5,928 nt of DNA from the NCBI GenBank assembly GCA_021635425.1, contig JAJWOJ010000139.1, positions 1 to 5,928 of the forward strand. The letters run 5' to 3'. Made by a program: the position numbers and the translations under genes. The notes beneath the pieces are model-generated. The model did no database searches and had not been told where the DNA came from. It saw nothing but the letters and a program-made list of their open reading frames with translations. This document shows, in pieces, positions 1-5,719 of this stretch (position 1 is its first letter; the number at the start of each line of letters is the position of its first letter). The stretch is from Clostridiales bacterium (GTDB lineage: Bacteria > Bacillota > Clostridia > Christensenellales > Borkfalkiaceae).

Positions 1-1331
1 GTCGGAGCCTTCATTAAAACGTAAGTCGAGAATTTTCCGTTTGCGTTCGGCGTTATTTTAAAGTTAAGTTTATCGAAAGCAGCGGTTTTAACGGCAGATT
101 GTACCGTTGTTTTGTTCAGATTTTCCGCGTTGGTTTTTACATTGAAAGTAACGCCGCTACCTGCGGGCATAACTTCGGAAATGTCTTTTTTGATGTACTC
201 TTCGGATACGACGGGCTTGGGTTCGCTGCCGACAAGGCAAAACTCCACGCCGTTCACGAAATATTGTCCTTTCGCCGCCGTATCGGTTTCGGTTTTACGG
301 ATAACAAATCCTTCGATATATCCGTCTTCGTTCGCAACCAAAGCGGGGTTGATCGCAAGTACTTTGTAAACATTGCCTTTAAGGGTTTTTATTTTGCCCG
401 CGGGTTTTTTAAATTCCGTATCGGTAAGAGCGTAAGCGGTGGTAGTTATCGCGTTGCCCGTATCCGCCCAGTTTCCGATTACGAGTTCTACTTTGATTTT
501 TTCGAAGTACTCCGCCTTTATTTTTTTAGCAAATTTAATCGTGAAGTACTCCTCGTTGCCTAAACCTTCGGTGAAATTCATCTTGGTGGAGTTATCCGCG
601 CCGGGGAAAAGACCGGGAATAGCGTTGTCGTCAACTGCGCCCTGGTGTAACTTCTCGCTTGTTTTCGAACCGTCGATTTCAAGCCAGGAATCAACGTCGT
701 TCATATCGACTTTTACGTTTTCCGTAGGAGCCTTTTCTTCCGCAAGAACGAGTTCGACGTAATCTGCGAAAATCTGACCGGAAACGCCGGCGGTTTTCTT
801 GATTACAAAACCGCTTATATATCCGTCTTTGTCGGAGAGTTTGGAAGCGTCGAGAGAAAGAATGACGTTTTCGTTTTCAAGCGTCGACGTAACGGTGCCT
901 GCCGAATTTTCGAATGCGGTGTCCGTAGAAGCGTAACCGTTAAGAACTTTTTCGCCCGCGGCTCCGACTGCAAGTTTTATGTTGACGGTTGAAAAATATT
1001 CGGCTTTATAAGATTTTCCGAATTTTACGGTTACCGTTCCTCCGACCGCTATCGGATTGTTCGTAAACACCATCTTCGTTTCGTTTTTCGCTTCTGCGAA
1101 AAGACCGGGGATGGCATTATCAAAGTTTTTGTCGTTAACGCCGCCCTCGGCTTCGAGCGTAGCCGAAGTACCGTCCATATCGAGTACGACGTTCGCCGTC
1201 GGCTTTTCGTCTACTGAAGTTTCGTCCGCATACGCTTTTGTCGAAAGCAAAACAAATGCCGACATAGAAAGACACAACGCAAGGATTATTGCGATGAGTA
1301 CGCTTTTCTTGTTTGAAAGTTTATTTACCAT
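1..1331 (-). CDS. Secreted protein with two tandem beta-rich repeat domains (3' end outside window)
   Basis: The frame is open for 443 codons from an ATG at 1331-1329 to the window edge, so the C-terminus is missing. GGAGG (1340-1336) lies 4 nt before the ATG and fixes the start. Residues 1-35 form a signal peptide: lysines at 4, 8 and 9, a hydrophobic core from about 11 to 29, and AYA|DE cleavage after A35. C20 is not in a lipobox, so a lipoprotein is unlikely. Two homologous domains follow, at about 46-198 and 205-370. Shared landmarks are DNAIPGLF (71-78 and 235-242), KAEYF (109-113 and 272-276), DGYI (169-172 and 336-339), then GFVI-K/R-KT and a closing GQ-x-F...VE...L strand. From about 376 a different region begins (DISEVMPAGSGVTF...). 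The alternating hydrophobic pattern suggests beta-sandwich modules, like carbohydrate-binding or surface-adhesion domains. I do not recognise the family. The only cysteine in the visible mature part is C365. It is transcribed divergently from the AraC gene. Confidence 0.87.
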   Translation of the reverse strand, partial: MVNKLSNKKSVLIAIILALCLSMSAFVLLSTKAYADETSVDEKPTANVVLDMDGTSATLEAEGGVNDKNFDNAIPGLFAEAKNETKMVFTNNPIAVGGTVTVKFGKSYKAEYFSTVNIKLAVGAAGEKVLNGYASTDTAFENSAGTVTSTLENENVILSLDASKLSDKDGYISGFVIKKTAGVSGQIFADYVELVLAEEKAPTENVKVDMNDVDSWLEIDGSKTSEKLHQGAVDDNAIPGLFPGADNSTKMNFTEGLGNEEYFTIKFAKKIKAEYFEKIKVELVIGNWADTGNAITTTAYALTDTEFKKPAGKIKTLKGNVYKVLAINPALVANEDGYIEGFVIRKTETDTAAKGQYFVNGVEFCLVGSEPKPVVSEEYIKKDISEVMPAGSGVTFNVKTNAENLNKTTVQSAVKTAAFDKLNFKITPNANGKFSTYVLMKAP

Positions 1332-1335
1332 ATTT

Positions 1336-1340
1336 CCTCC
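1336..1340 (-). promoter_or_regulatory. Strong ribosome binding site of the secreted repeat protein gene
   Basis: GGAGG followed by AAAT and then the ATG at 1331. This is the only strong Shine-Dalgarno site among the three larger genes; the AraC and rhamnosidase starts lack one. The gap of 4 nt after GGAGG is slightly short but functional in Bacillota. Confidence 0.8.
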
Positions 1341-1386
1341 TACGCCCCTTGAATGTTTTTTTAGGAACGTTTTTGCCGTTAAGAGA

Positions 1387-1409
1387 TTTCTCTTGCGAAG
1401 CAAGAGAAA
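1387..1409 (-). promoter_or_regulatory. Perfect 10-bp hairpin in the 5' leader of the secreted protein gene
   Basis: TTTCTCTTGC (1387-1396) is the exact reverse complement of GCAAGAGAAA (1400-1409), with a 3-nt loop. It lies about 55 nt upstream of the minus-strand ATG, inside the predicted 134-nt leader. No U-run follows on either strand, so it is not an intrinsic terminator. A further AAGAGA at 1381-1386 can also pair with TCTCTT at 1389-1394, which offers a weaker, mutually exclusive fold. Its role could be transcript stabilisation or translational control. I match it to no known riboswitch. Confidence 0.6.
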
Positions 1410-1422
1410 CGGGATATCCCGT
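1409..1422. promoter_or_regulatory. Perfect 14-bp palindrome ACGGGATATCCCGT
   Basis: The sequence equals its own reverse complement over 14 bases and abuts the 10-bp hairpin, sharing base 1409. It sits about 50 bp downstream of the predicted start of the minus-strand transcript. It could be a dimeric repressor operator (roadblock position) or a second RNA hairpin (ACGGG/CCCGT with an ATAT loop). No second copy was seen elsewhere in the window. Confidence 0.45.
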
Positions 1423-1459
1423 CCGAAAAGATTTATCGAGTCGTATCGACCAACCTGTT

Positions 1460-1505
1460 CTTTACGTTTCAATTATACCCGCCAAACTTTACGAATTCAA
1501 TATAC
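1460..1505. repeat. Direct repeat CTTTACG-N7-TATAC, two copies 27 bp apart, over the promoter
   Basis: Copy 1 spans 1460-1478 and copy 2 spans 1487-1505. CTTTACG (1460-1466, 1487-1493) and TATAC (1474-1478, 1501-1505) are identical in both and equally spaced. The middle seven bases also share TTCAA if shifted by one base. Copy 1 covers the -10 and copy 2 the -35 of the minus-strand promoter. Paired direct half-sites next to a promoter are what AraC-family proteins usually bind, and an AraC gene starts 78 bp away. Binding by that protein is inference. Confidence 0.5.
1472..1500 (-). promoter_or_regulatory. Promoter of the secreted repeat protein gene
   Basis: On the minus strand, TTGAAT (1500-1495) is separated by 17 bp from a perfect TATAAT (1477-1472). 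The predicted transcription start is near 1465, giving a leader of about 134 nt that contains the hairpin and the palindrome. The -35 matches the consensus at 4 of 6 bases, leaving room for activator control. Confidence 0.6.
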
Positions 1506-1544
1506 TGCGGCAATTGTTTTATACACTACATTGACATGATTTCC

Positions 1545-1573
1545 TTGACAAAAGCGTTTTTAGAAGTTATAAT
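1545..1573 (+). promoter_or_regulatory. Consensus sigma-A promoter of the AraC-family gene
   Basis: A perfect TTGACA (1545-1550), 17-bp spacer and perfect TATAAT (1568-1573). The predicted transcription start is around 1580, only about 3 nt before the ATG at 1583, so the transcript should be leaderless or nearly so. A second TTGACA at 1531-1536 has no -10 at a suitable distance. Confidence 0.75.
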
Positions 1574-1582
1574 GTACACAAT

Positions 1583-2398
1583 ATGCATAATTTAAGTACC
1601 GAGATATTTTCGGATATAAACAAAGAAAGCGCCATCGTTCAAATTACGAACAAAGGCGACAGATATTATCATTCTCATAATTTTTACGAGTTGTTTTACA
1701 TAACGAACGGCACGATAAAACATAGCCTTAACAGCGAAACGGACGAACTTTCCATGGGCGACGTGGTTTTCTTGCGTCCCGGCGATATTCATTGCTTTTT
1801 GCGCGAACCCGATAACGCCTGCGCGCACAGAGACTTGGCGCTAACCGTTCCGTTATACGAAAAAGCGGTTGCATTTTTTAAATACAACCCCTTGTCCGAC
1901 CATACGGCTTATGCAAAAGCGAAAATAGATATAGAAACGCTGAACAAACTCGAAACGGAATTGCAGACGATAGGAAACGCCGACGCCGAAAAAAATCCGT
2001 CCTTTTATTTCGCCTTGGCAGAACTTTTCAAAGCGAAGCGCAACGCCGATTTGCAAGGTAAACAGAGAAACAGCGCGCCCGAGTGGATTTTAGGGCTTAT
2101 CGCAAAACTCGAAATGCCCGAGTTCTTCTGTCTCGCCCCGTCGGAGATTTTCGACGAACTCAACTATTCAAAAGAATACGTTTCGAGGACTTTTCGAAAA
2201 GTTACGGGAAAAACGCTTACCGATTATATGAATCAAAGAAAACTTTCCCTCGCCTCGGTGCTTATTCAGAATACCGATAAATCCATCGAAAGAATATGCT
2301 TCGAATGCGGTTATAACAACGTTTCTTATTTTTACAGAACGTTCAGACAAACCTTCGGAAAAACTCCGCACGAACTAAGAAAAATCACTTCCAAATGA
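1583..2398 (+). CDS. AraC-family transcriptional regulator with N-terminal cupin sensor domain
   Basis: This 271-residue protein has the two-domain AraC layout. The N-terminal cupin (about 15-90) keeps both cupin motifs: H30-x-H32-x3-E36-x6-G43, and G59...PGDIH with H70. A linker (about 95-165) leads to PEWILGLIAKLEMPEFF, an element typical of the ChbR-like subgroup. Two helix-turn-helix units follow: 188-221 (YSKEYVSRTFRKVTGKT) and 234-267 (SIERICFECGYNNVSYFYRTF, then FGKTP). The length is normal for the family. ATG 1583 is the only plausible start, because the frame closes at TGA 1532-1534 with no ATG, GTG or TTG between. No Shine-Dalgarno precedes it. It probably senses a sugar and activates catabolic genes. 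Its neighbours, a GH78 enzyme and a secreted repeat protein, make rhamnose or a rhamnoside a reasonable but unproven ligand. Confidence 0.93.
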   Translation: MHNLSTEIFSDINKESAIVQITNKGDRYYHSHNFYELFYITNGTIKHSLNSETDELSMGDVVFLRPGDIHCFLREPDNACAHRDLALTVPLYEKAVAFFKYNPLSDHTAYAKAKIDIETLNKLETELQTIGNADAEKNPSFYFALAELFKAKRNADLQGKQRNSAPEWILGLIAKLEMPEFFCLAPSEIFDELNYSKEYVSRTFRKVTGKTLTDYMNQRKLSLASVLIQNTDKSIERICFECGYNNVSYFYRTFRQTFGKTPHELRKITSK

Positions 2399-2403
2399 TT
2401 TTT
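2380..2403. terminator. Weak bidirectional A/U-rich terminator between convergent genes
   Basis: AAAAATCA (2380-2387) pairs perfectly with TGATTTTT (2396-2403) around an 8-nt loop. The structure overlaps the AraC stop codon TGA (2396-2398) and sits just past the end of the rhamnosidase gene. Both strands end the stem in a run of five U. The stem is A/U-rich and weak. The two genes are only 17 bp apart and no better terminator is visible there. Confidence 0.35.
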
Positions 2404-2415
2404 ACACAAGTAAAT

Positions 2416-5055
2416 TTATCGTTTTTCGCGCGCGAGAATTATATGATGTTCTCCGCCTTTGAAAATCATCGATTTTATATTCTGTTCCGCGGGCGCGTCG
2501 TCCGCGGATTTTATTTTGTATCCTTTCGGCGCGTAAAATTTTGCCTCGCAAAGATACGGCACGGCGATTTTAACGGATGCTTCCGCCTCGCCGATTTCGT
2601 ATCCGACGGCATATTTACCGTAAACGGAATCGTATTCGCCGTATACTTTTTTCAGTCTTTCATCAAATACGGGAGATAAAACCGCGCGCTTGAATCCGCT
2701 CGCCGTTTCTTCTTGATTTATGCCGATAATCGACTTATAGACCCACGAAACGACCGCGCCGTACGCATAGTGGTTCAGGCTGTTCATCTCTCCCGCTCGT
2801 ATAGAGCCGTTCGGTAAAATCGAATCCCAACGTTCCCAGACGGTTGTTGCACCCATATTTACCGCGTACAGCCAACTCGGCAATTCTTCGCGAAGCAAAA
2901 GGGTATAAGCCGTTTTTGCGTAACCCGCTTTCGTAAGCGCGCCGAGCAGAAACGCCGTGCCGATAAATCCCGTGGAAAGTTTATATCCGTTTTCGGCAAT
3001 TTTTTCGTTAAGTCTTTTGCCGGCGGATTTTACATCCGCAAGCCCGAATTCGATAGCCAAGGCGTAAGCCGTTTGCGTATCGTTAGCGATTATACCGTTT
3101 CTCGAAATGTATTTTTTGTTAATCGCGGCGAGAATTTCCGCCGCCAATCTTTCATATTTCTCGCCTTTCTGCTTCTCGCCGACGATTTTTGCGGCTTTTG
3201 CCGTTAAAGCAGCCGCATTATAATAATATGCGGTCGCTATAAATCCCGTATCGGTAAGTCCGTGTTTGTCGCTCGGGTCGGGATTGTCGAGCGCGAGCCA
3301 GTCGCCGAATTGAAACCCGTAGTCGCGGATGCGTTTTCCGCCGCGGTTTTCGTCCGAAAGAAGCAGAAATTCCGTCCATAATTTCATATTCGGATAGTTT
3401 TTCTTCAATTCTTCCTTATTTCCCGTGAATTTGTAAAGATTCCAAGGAATTATAACGGAGGCGTCGCCCCAGCCCGCGGACGTTCTTCCGAGCATAAAAT
3501 CGTTGTTTTCCACGGGCTTTGCTCCACCGTAGAGTTCTTCGCGGGCATAAAAACAATCGGGAACGACAAACGGACAAGATCCGCCGTAGCGGAGTTGTTC
3601 TTGCCGCATATTTTCGAGATACTTCGAATAAAAAGCCGCGCAATCGGCGTTAAACAAAGCCGTTTCCGAAAAGACCTGCGCGTCGCCCGTCCAGCCGAAA
3701 CGCTCGTCGCGTTGCGGACAATCCATAGGTATATCGAGGAAATTGTCATTTTGGCTGTTGAATGCGTTCTCGATAAATTTGTTTAACTTTTCGTTCGAAG
3801 TTTCGATTCTCCCCGTTTGAGCCATATCCGATCGGACGGAAACGCCGACGAAATTATCGAGCGTTTTTTTATCGATTTTTGCCCCTTCGACTTTTACGTA
3901 TCTGAACCCGAAAAATGTAAAATGCGGGCGTATAAGTCGATTATCGCCGTCGGAAGTGTAACAATAGGTTGATTTAGCGGTGCGTAAATTATCGCGATAA
4001 AAATTTCCGTTTTGCAAAATTTCGCCGTAAGTCAAGGTAAGTTTTTCCCCGCGCGTTAAAAAATCGGAAATTTCAACCCAACCCGTTATTTCCTTGCCGA
4101 AGTCAAGTACGGTTTCGCCGTTCGGCGTTTTTATAAGCGTTGCTTTATATCTTTCCTTTGCGGTTACGCGCGGACTTATTCTCGATATTATTTTCGCTTT
4201 CGGCTTTTCGGTAAATTTTGTCTTGTTTGCTTTTAAAATAATTTCGGCATATACTTTGCCGTTTTCGTCAAAAATTTCTTTGCGCGCGTCGTAAATCTCT
4301 CCGTCGTAAATTTCGGAAAAAATAACGGGGGATTGAATTTCTTTCCATTTTTCGTCGGTCGTAAGAACTGTATTCCCGTCCGAAACAATCTCCGCCGAAA
4401 GAATAAAACCTTTACCGAACGCGCCTATGCCGTTTACGCCGTTCGTCGGATACCTGCCGCCGTGCCAGCCGTTACCGCATAAAACGGCGATTTCGTTCTC
4501 TCCGTCGCAAAGGTATTCCGAAATATCGTAAGTTTGATATTGCAGAATATAACGATAATCGTCGCAATAAGGAGTAAAATATTCGTCGCCGACTTTTTTG
4601 CCGTTTATATACGCTTCGTAAAGCCCGAGCGCGGTTATGTAAAGACGGGCGTTCACGGCGGACTTTGCGGTAAATTTACAATAGAAAGCCGTCGATTCTG
4701 TATTCTCGGTCGCCGTGGTTATAAACGGAATATCCCATTCGGAGTTTTTTCTTCCGCATTCGAAAAATGATTGTCCGCTTGCGTTTTCGTCTTTGTCGTT
4801 TACAACTGTAACTCGCCAGAAATACTTAATTCCGCCCGAAAAATCGTATGGCAAACGAAACGCGTTCGGGCTTATATCGCTCCAAGTTTCGGAAAAAAAG
4901 ATATTTTTAAACGTTTCGTCCGTAGCAACGTCGATTCTTGCGCTTTTTATTTCTCCGTAGCCTTTGCCTTCGACTTTAAAAGAAAAAACGGGATTAAATG
5001 TACTTATCCCGAGCGGTTCGAAAAGTCTGTTTACCTGTAAATTTGTTATTTTCAT
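2416..5055 (-). CDS. GH78 alpha-L-rhamnosidase, cytoplasmic
   Basis: A full-length 879-residue glycoside hydrolase family 78 enzyme, cleaving terminal alpha-L-rhamnose by inversion. The order is an N-terminal fibronectin/Ig-like domain (about 1-105), the rhamnosidase N beta-sandwich (about 118-290, NGKKVGDEYFTPYCDDY), the concanavalin-like domain (about 305-405, VLDFGKEITGW), the catalytic six-hairpin barrel (about 410-775) and a C-terminal beta-domain (to about 865). The catalytic signature DCPQRDERFGWTGD is at 445-458, with E451 the expected general acid. TTVWERWD at 737-744 gives E741 as the likely general base, and NHYAYG (H762) lies 21 residues on. From memory, these spacings agree with the Streptomyces avermitilis SaRha78A residues R634, E636, W640, D643, E895 and H916. 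There is no signal peptide, so it acts on imported rhamnosides. The start fits the usual family N-terminus (ITNLQVNRLFEPLG), but no clear Shine-Dalgarno precedes it. Confidence 0.96.
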   Translation of the reverse strand: MKITNLQVNRLFEPLGISTFNPVFSFKVEGKGYGEIKSARIDVATDETFKNIFFSETWSDISPNAFRLPYDFSGGIKYFWRVTVVNDKDENASGQSFFECGRKNSEWDIPFITTATENTESTAFYCKFTAKSAVNARLYITALGLYEAYINGKKVGDEYFTPYCDDYRYILQYQTYDISEYLCDGENEIAVLCGNGWHGGRYPTNGVNGIGAFGKGFILSAEIVSDGNTVLTTDEKWKEIQSPVIFSEIYDGEIYDARKEIFDENGKVYAEIILKANKTKFTEKPKAKIISRISPRVTAKERYKATLIKTPNGETVLDFGKEITGWVEISDFLTRGEKLTLTYGEILQNGNFYRDNLRTAKSTYCYTSDGDNRLIRPHFTFFGFRYVKVEGAKIDKKTLDNFVGVSVRSDMAQTGRIETSNEKLNKFIENAFNSQNDNFLDIPMDCPQRDERFGWTGDAQVFSETALFNADCAAFYSKYLENMRQEQLRYGGSCPFVVPDCFYAREELYGGAKPVENNDFMLGRTSAGWGDASVIIPWNLYKFTGNKEELKKNYPNMKLWTEFLLLSDENRGGKRIRDYGFQFGDWLALDNPDPSDKHGLTDTGFIATAYYYNAAALTAKAAKIVGEKQKGEKYERLAAEILAAINKKYISRNGIIANDTQTAYALAIEFGLADVKSAGKRLNEKIAENGYKLSTGFIGTAFLLGALTKAGYAKTAYTLLLREELPSWLYAVNMGATTVWERWDSILPNGSIRAGEMNSLNHYAYGAVVSWVYKSIIGINQEETASGFKRAVLSPVFDERLKKVYGEYDSVYGKYAVGYEIGEAEASVKIAVPYLCEAKFYAPKGYKIKSADDAPAEQNIKSMIFKGGEHHIILAREKR

Positions 5056-5074
5056 CGATTTAATGCCGAATTCC

Positions 5075-5099
5075 GTATAATACTTCTCATAAATTATAC
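5075..5099. repeat. Inverted repeat GTATAAT-N11-ATTATAC at the rhamnosidase promoter
   Basis: GTATAAT (5075-5081) and ATTATAC (5093-5099) are perfect 7-bp inverted arms, 18 bp centre to centre. One arm is the -10 of the rhamnosidase promoter. The other lies just downstream of the predicted transcription start. It may be an operator for a dimeric regulator. Alternatively the arms are simply two back-to-back -10 hexamers, but no -35 was found for the plus-strand one. Confidence 0.3.
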
Positions 5100-5121
5100 C
5101 ACGAATACGGATGTTTAACCA
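5093..5121 (-). promoter_or_regulatory. Promoter of the rhamnosidase gene
   Basis: On the minus strand a perfect TATAAT (5098-5093) is preceded at 17 bp by the poor -35 TGGTTA (5121-5116), which matches 3 of 6 bases. The predicted start near 5086 gives a leader of about 30 nt. The weak -35 suggests dependence on an activator. GTATAT lies immediately over and upstream of the -35, at the same position as in the promoter of the secreted repeat protein gene. Confidence 0.5.
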
Positions 5122-5146
5122 TATACGAGGTTGAACTATTACTACA

Positions 5147-5359
5147 TTACGTTGACCGACTTGTAACGCCGGTTGCTACTTCTTTTTTTGCGAGAATAAT
5201 TTTACATTGATTTGACGGCTTAATTCGACACTTTAATTTTTCTTGTCCATTTGCGCAAATTACCTTCCCCGAAAGGATATAGTCGAAAATCTCTTTTTTA
5301 CGGCTCGGAGCAAGTTTGTTTTCTTCGTTTATTGCGTTTACATTAGGTTTAATTAACAT
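5147..5359 (-). pseudogene. Probable remnant of a large serine recombinase (70-codon frame)
   Basis: Codons 11-35 (NEENKLAPSRKK, then YILSGKVIC) resemble the stretch just before and into the zinc-ribbon of large serine recombinases, where N-x2-AP-x-R-K...YLLSGKLFCG-x-CG is usual. The second half of that CG-x-CG knuckle is absent (CANG at 35-38). The downstream part does not look like a recombinase, and the N-terminal catalytic domain is missing altogether. An AAGGGGG precedes the ATG at 5359, so a translated small protein is an alternative. The likeness was judged by eye. If correct, it marks an old mobile-element insertion upstream of the rhamnosidase gene. Confidence 0.42.
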
Positions 5360-5371
5360 CCGCCCCCTTAC

Positions 5372-5443
5372 TTATAATCTTATTGCTTTCCCCGTCGAAA
5401 TACTCTCGTACACCGCGTTCATTGCCTTAATCGTATTCTTATC
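5372..5443 (-). pseudogene. Remnant of a Gfo/Idh/MocA-type oxidoreductase C-terminus
   Basis: The 23 codons before the TAA at 5374-5372 read DKNTIKAMNAVYESISTGKAIRL in two overlapping parts: DKNTIKAMNAVYESIS and STGKAIRL. They match the usual last residues of many Gfo/Idh/MocA sugar oxidoreductases, where a final helix of the form AL-x-V-x-x-A-I-Y-x-S is followed by TGK-x-V-x-L and the stop. No Rossmann fold or catalytic domain is present upstream, and TAG at 5446-5444 closes the frame. It is therefore at most a tail fragment. Such enzymes often accompany glycosidase genes. The assignment rests on a short motif. Confidence 0.35.
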
Positions 5444-5548
5444 CTATAATTCATAGGTTTTGTCTACTATCTTGTTTTCGTCAAGGTGTAGTGATTTAAG
5501 CCACTCTTCCTTTTCTTTCTTTAACTTTTGATAAAGTCTGGTATAAAA
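5444..5548 (-). pseudogene. Short coding remnant, possibly DUF3848-like
   Basis: The frame ending at TAG 5446-5444 reads FYTRLYQKLKKEKEEWLKS followed by LHLDENKIVDKTYEL. This resembles the start of DUF3848-type proteins from Clostridia mobile elements (LY-x-K-x3-E-x-E...EI...YE). It has no ATG: the frame is open back to about 5607 but only TTG/ATT-type codons are available, and the 5' part runs antisense to a better-supported small gene. It is probably debris. It lies in the same frame as, and directly against, the oxidoreductase-like tail, separated by the TAG. Confidence 0.22.
5539..5548 (+). promoter_or_regulatory. Extended -10 promoter for the small plus-strand gene
   Basis: TG-G-TATAAA (5539-5547) is an extended -10 element. 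It has no convincing -35; TTTAAC at 5520-5525 is a poor match. The expected transcription start is near 5554, directly before the AGGA ribosome site at 5555-5558. Confidence 0.4.
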
Positions 5549-5566
5549 TCGTGTAGGAAAATTAAG

Positions 5567-5719
5567 ATGCCAGAATTTGATTATTTTAACGGAGAAAATT
5601 TTATAACATTCGATTTAATTGAAATCGATGACGAAAAACATGAAGTAAAGGTTGCCGTCAGCGATACGGGAAGAATTAGCGTTCGGACATTCGACCTGTT
5701 GTTCGATGGTAAATTGTAG
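5567..5719 (+). CDS. Small acidic protein of unknown function (50 aa)
   Basis: ATG 5567 is preceded by AGGA (5555-5558) with an 8-nt gap and by an extended -10, which favours this start over the in-frame TTG at 5528. The 50-residue product begins MPEFDYFNGENFITFDLIEI. It then has an acidic turn (DDEKHE), a KVAVSDTGRISVRTFDLL stretch and ends FDGKL. The alternating pattern suggests a small all-beta fold. I do not recognise the family. The end at FDGKL is abrupt, and the protein may be a shortened version of a longer one. Neighbouring recombinase-like debris hints at a mobile-element gene, but this is only context. Confidence 0.5.
   Translation: MPEFDYFNGENFITFDLIEIDDEKHEVKVAVSDTGRISVRTFDLLFDGKL

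Noticed and set aside
99..762. Plus-strand open frames across 99-563, 112-369 and 439-762
   Set aside because: They are antisense to the continuous 443-codon minus-strand frame, which has a signal peptide, a ribosome site and internal domain repeats. The plus-strand products show no domain and are rich in residues typical of antisense translation.
1387..1409. Leader hairpin as an intrinsic terminator or attenuator
   Set aside because: The stem is strong but no U-run follows on either strand, so intrinsic termination is not supported.
1057..1539. Plus-strand frame of 160 codons spanning the divergent regulatory region
   Set aside because: It runs antisense through the signal peptide of the secreted protein and then through the leader hairpin and promoters. 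It has no ribosome site and no recognisable composition.
3416..3749. Alternative minus-strand frames inside the rhamnosidase gene
   Set aside because: They overlap the catalytic region of a clear GH78 enzyme in other frames and have arginine- and serine-rich shadow composition.
5443..5461. CCTAT/ATAGG hairpin followed by TTTT as a plus-strand terminator
   Set aside because: The 5-bp A/T-rich stem with a 5-nt loop is too weak, and no plus-strand gene ends before it.
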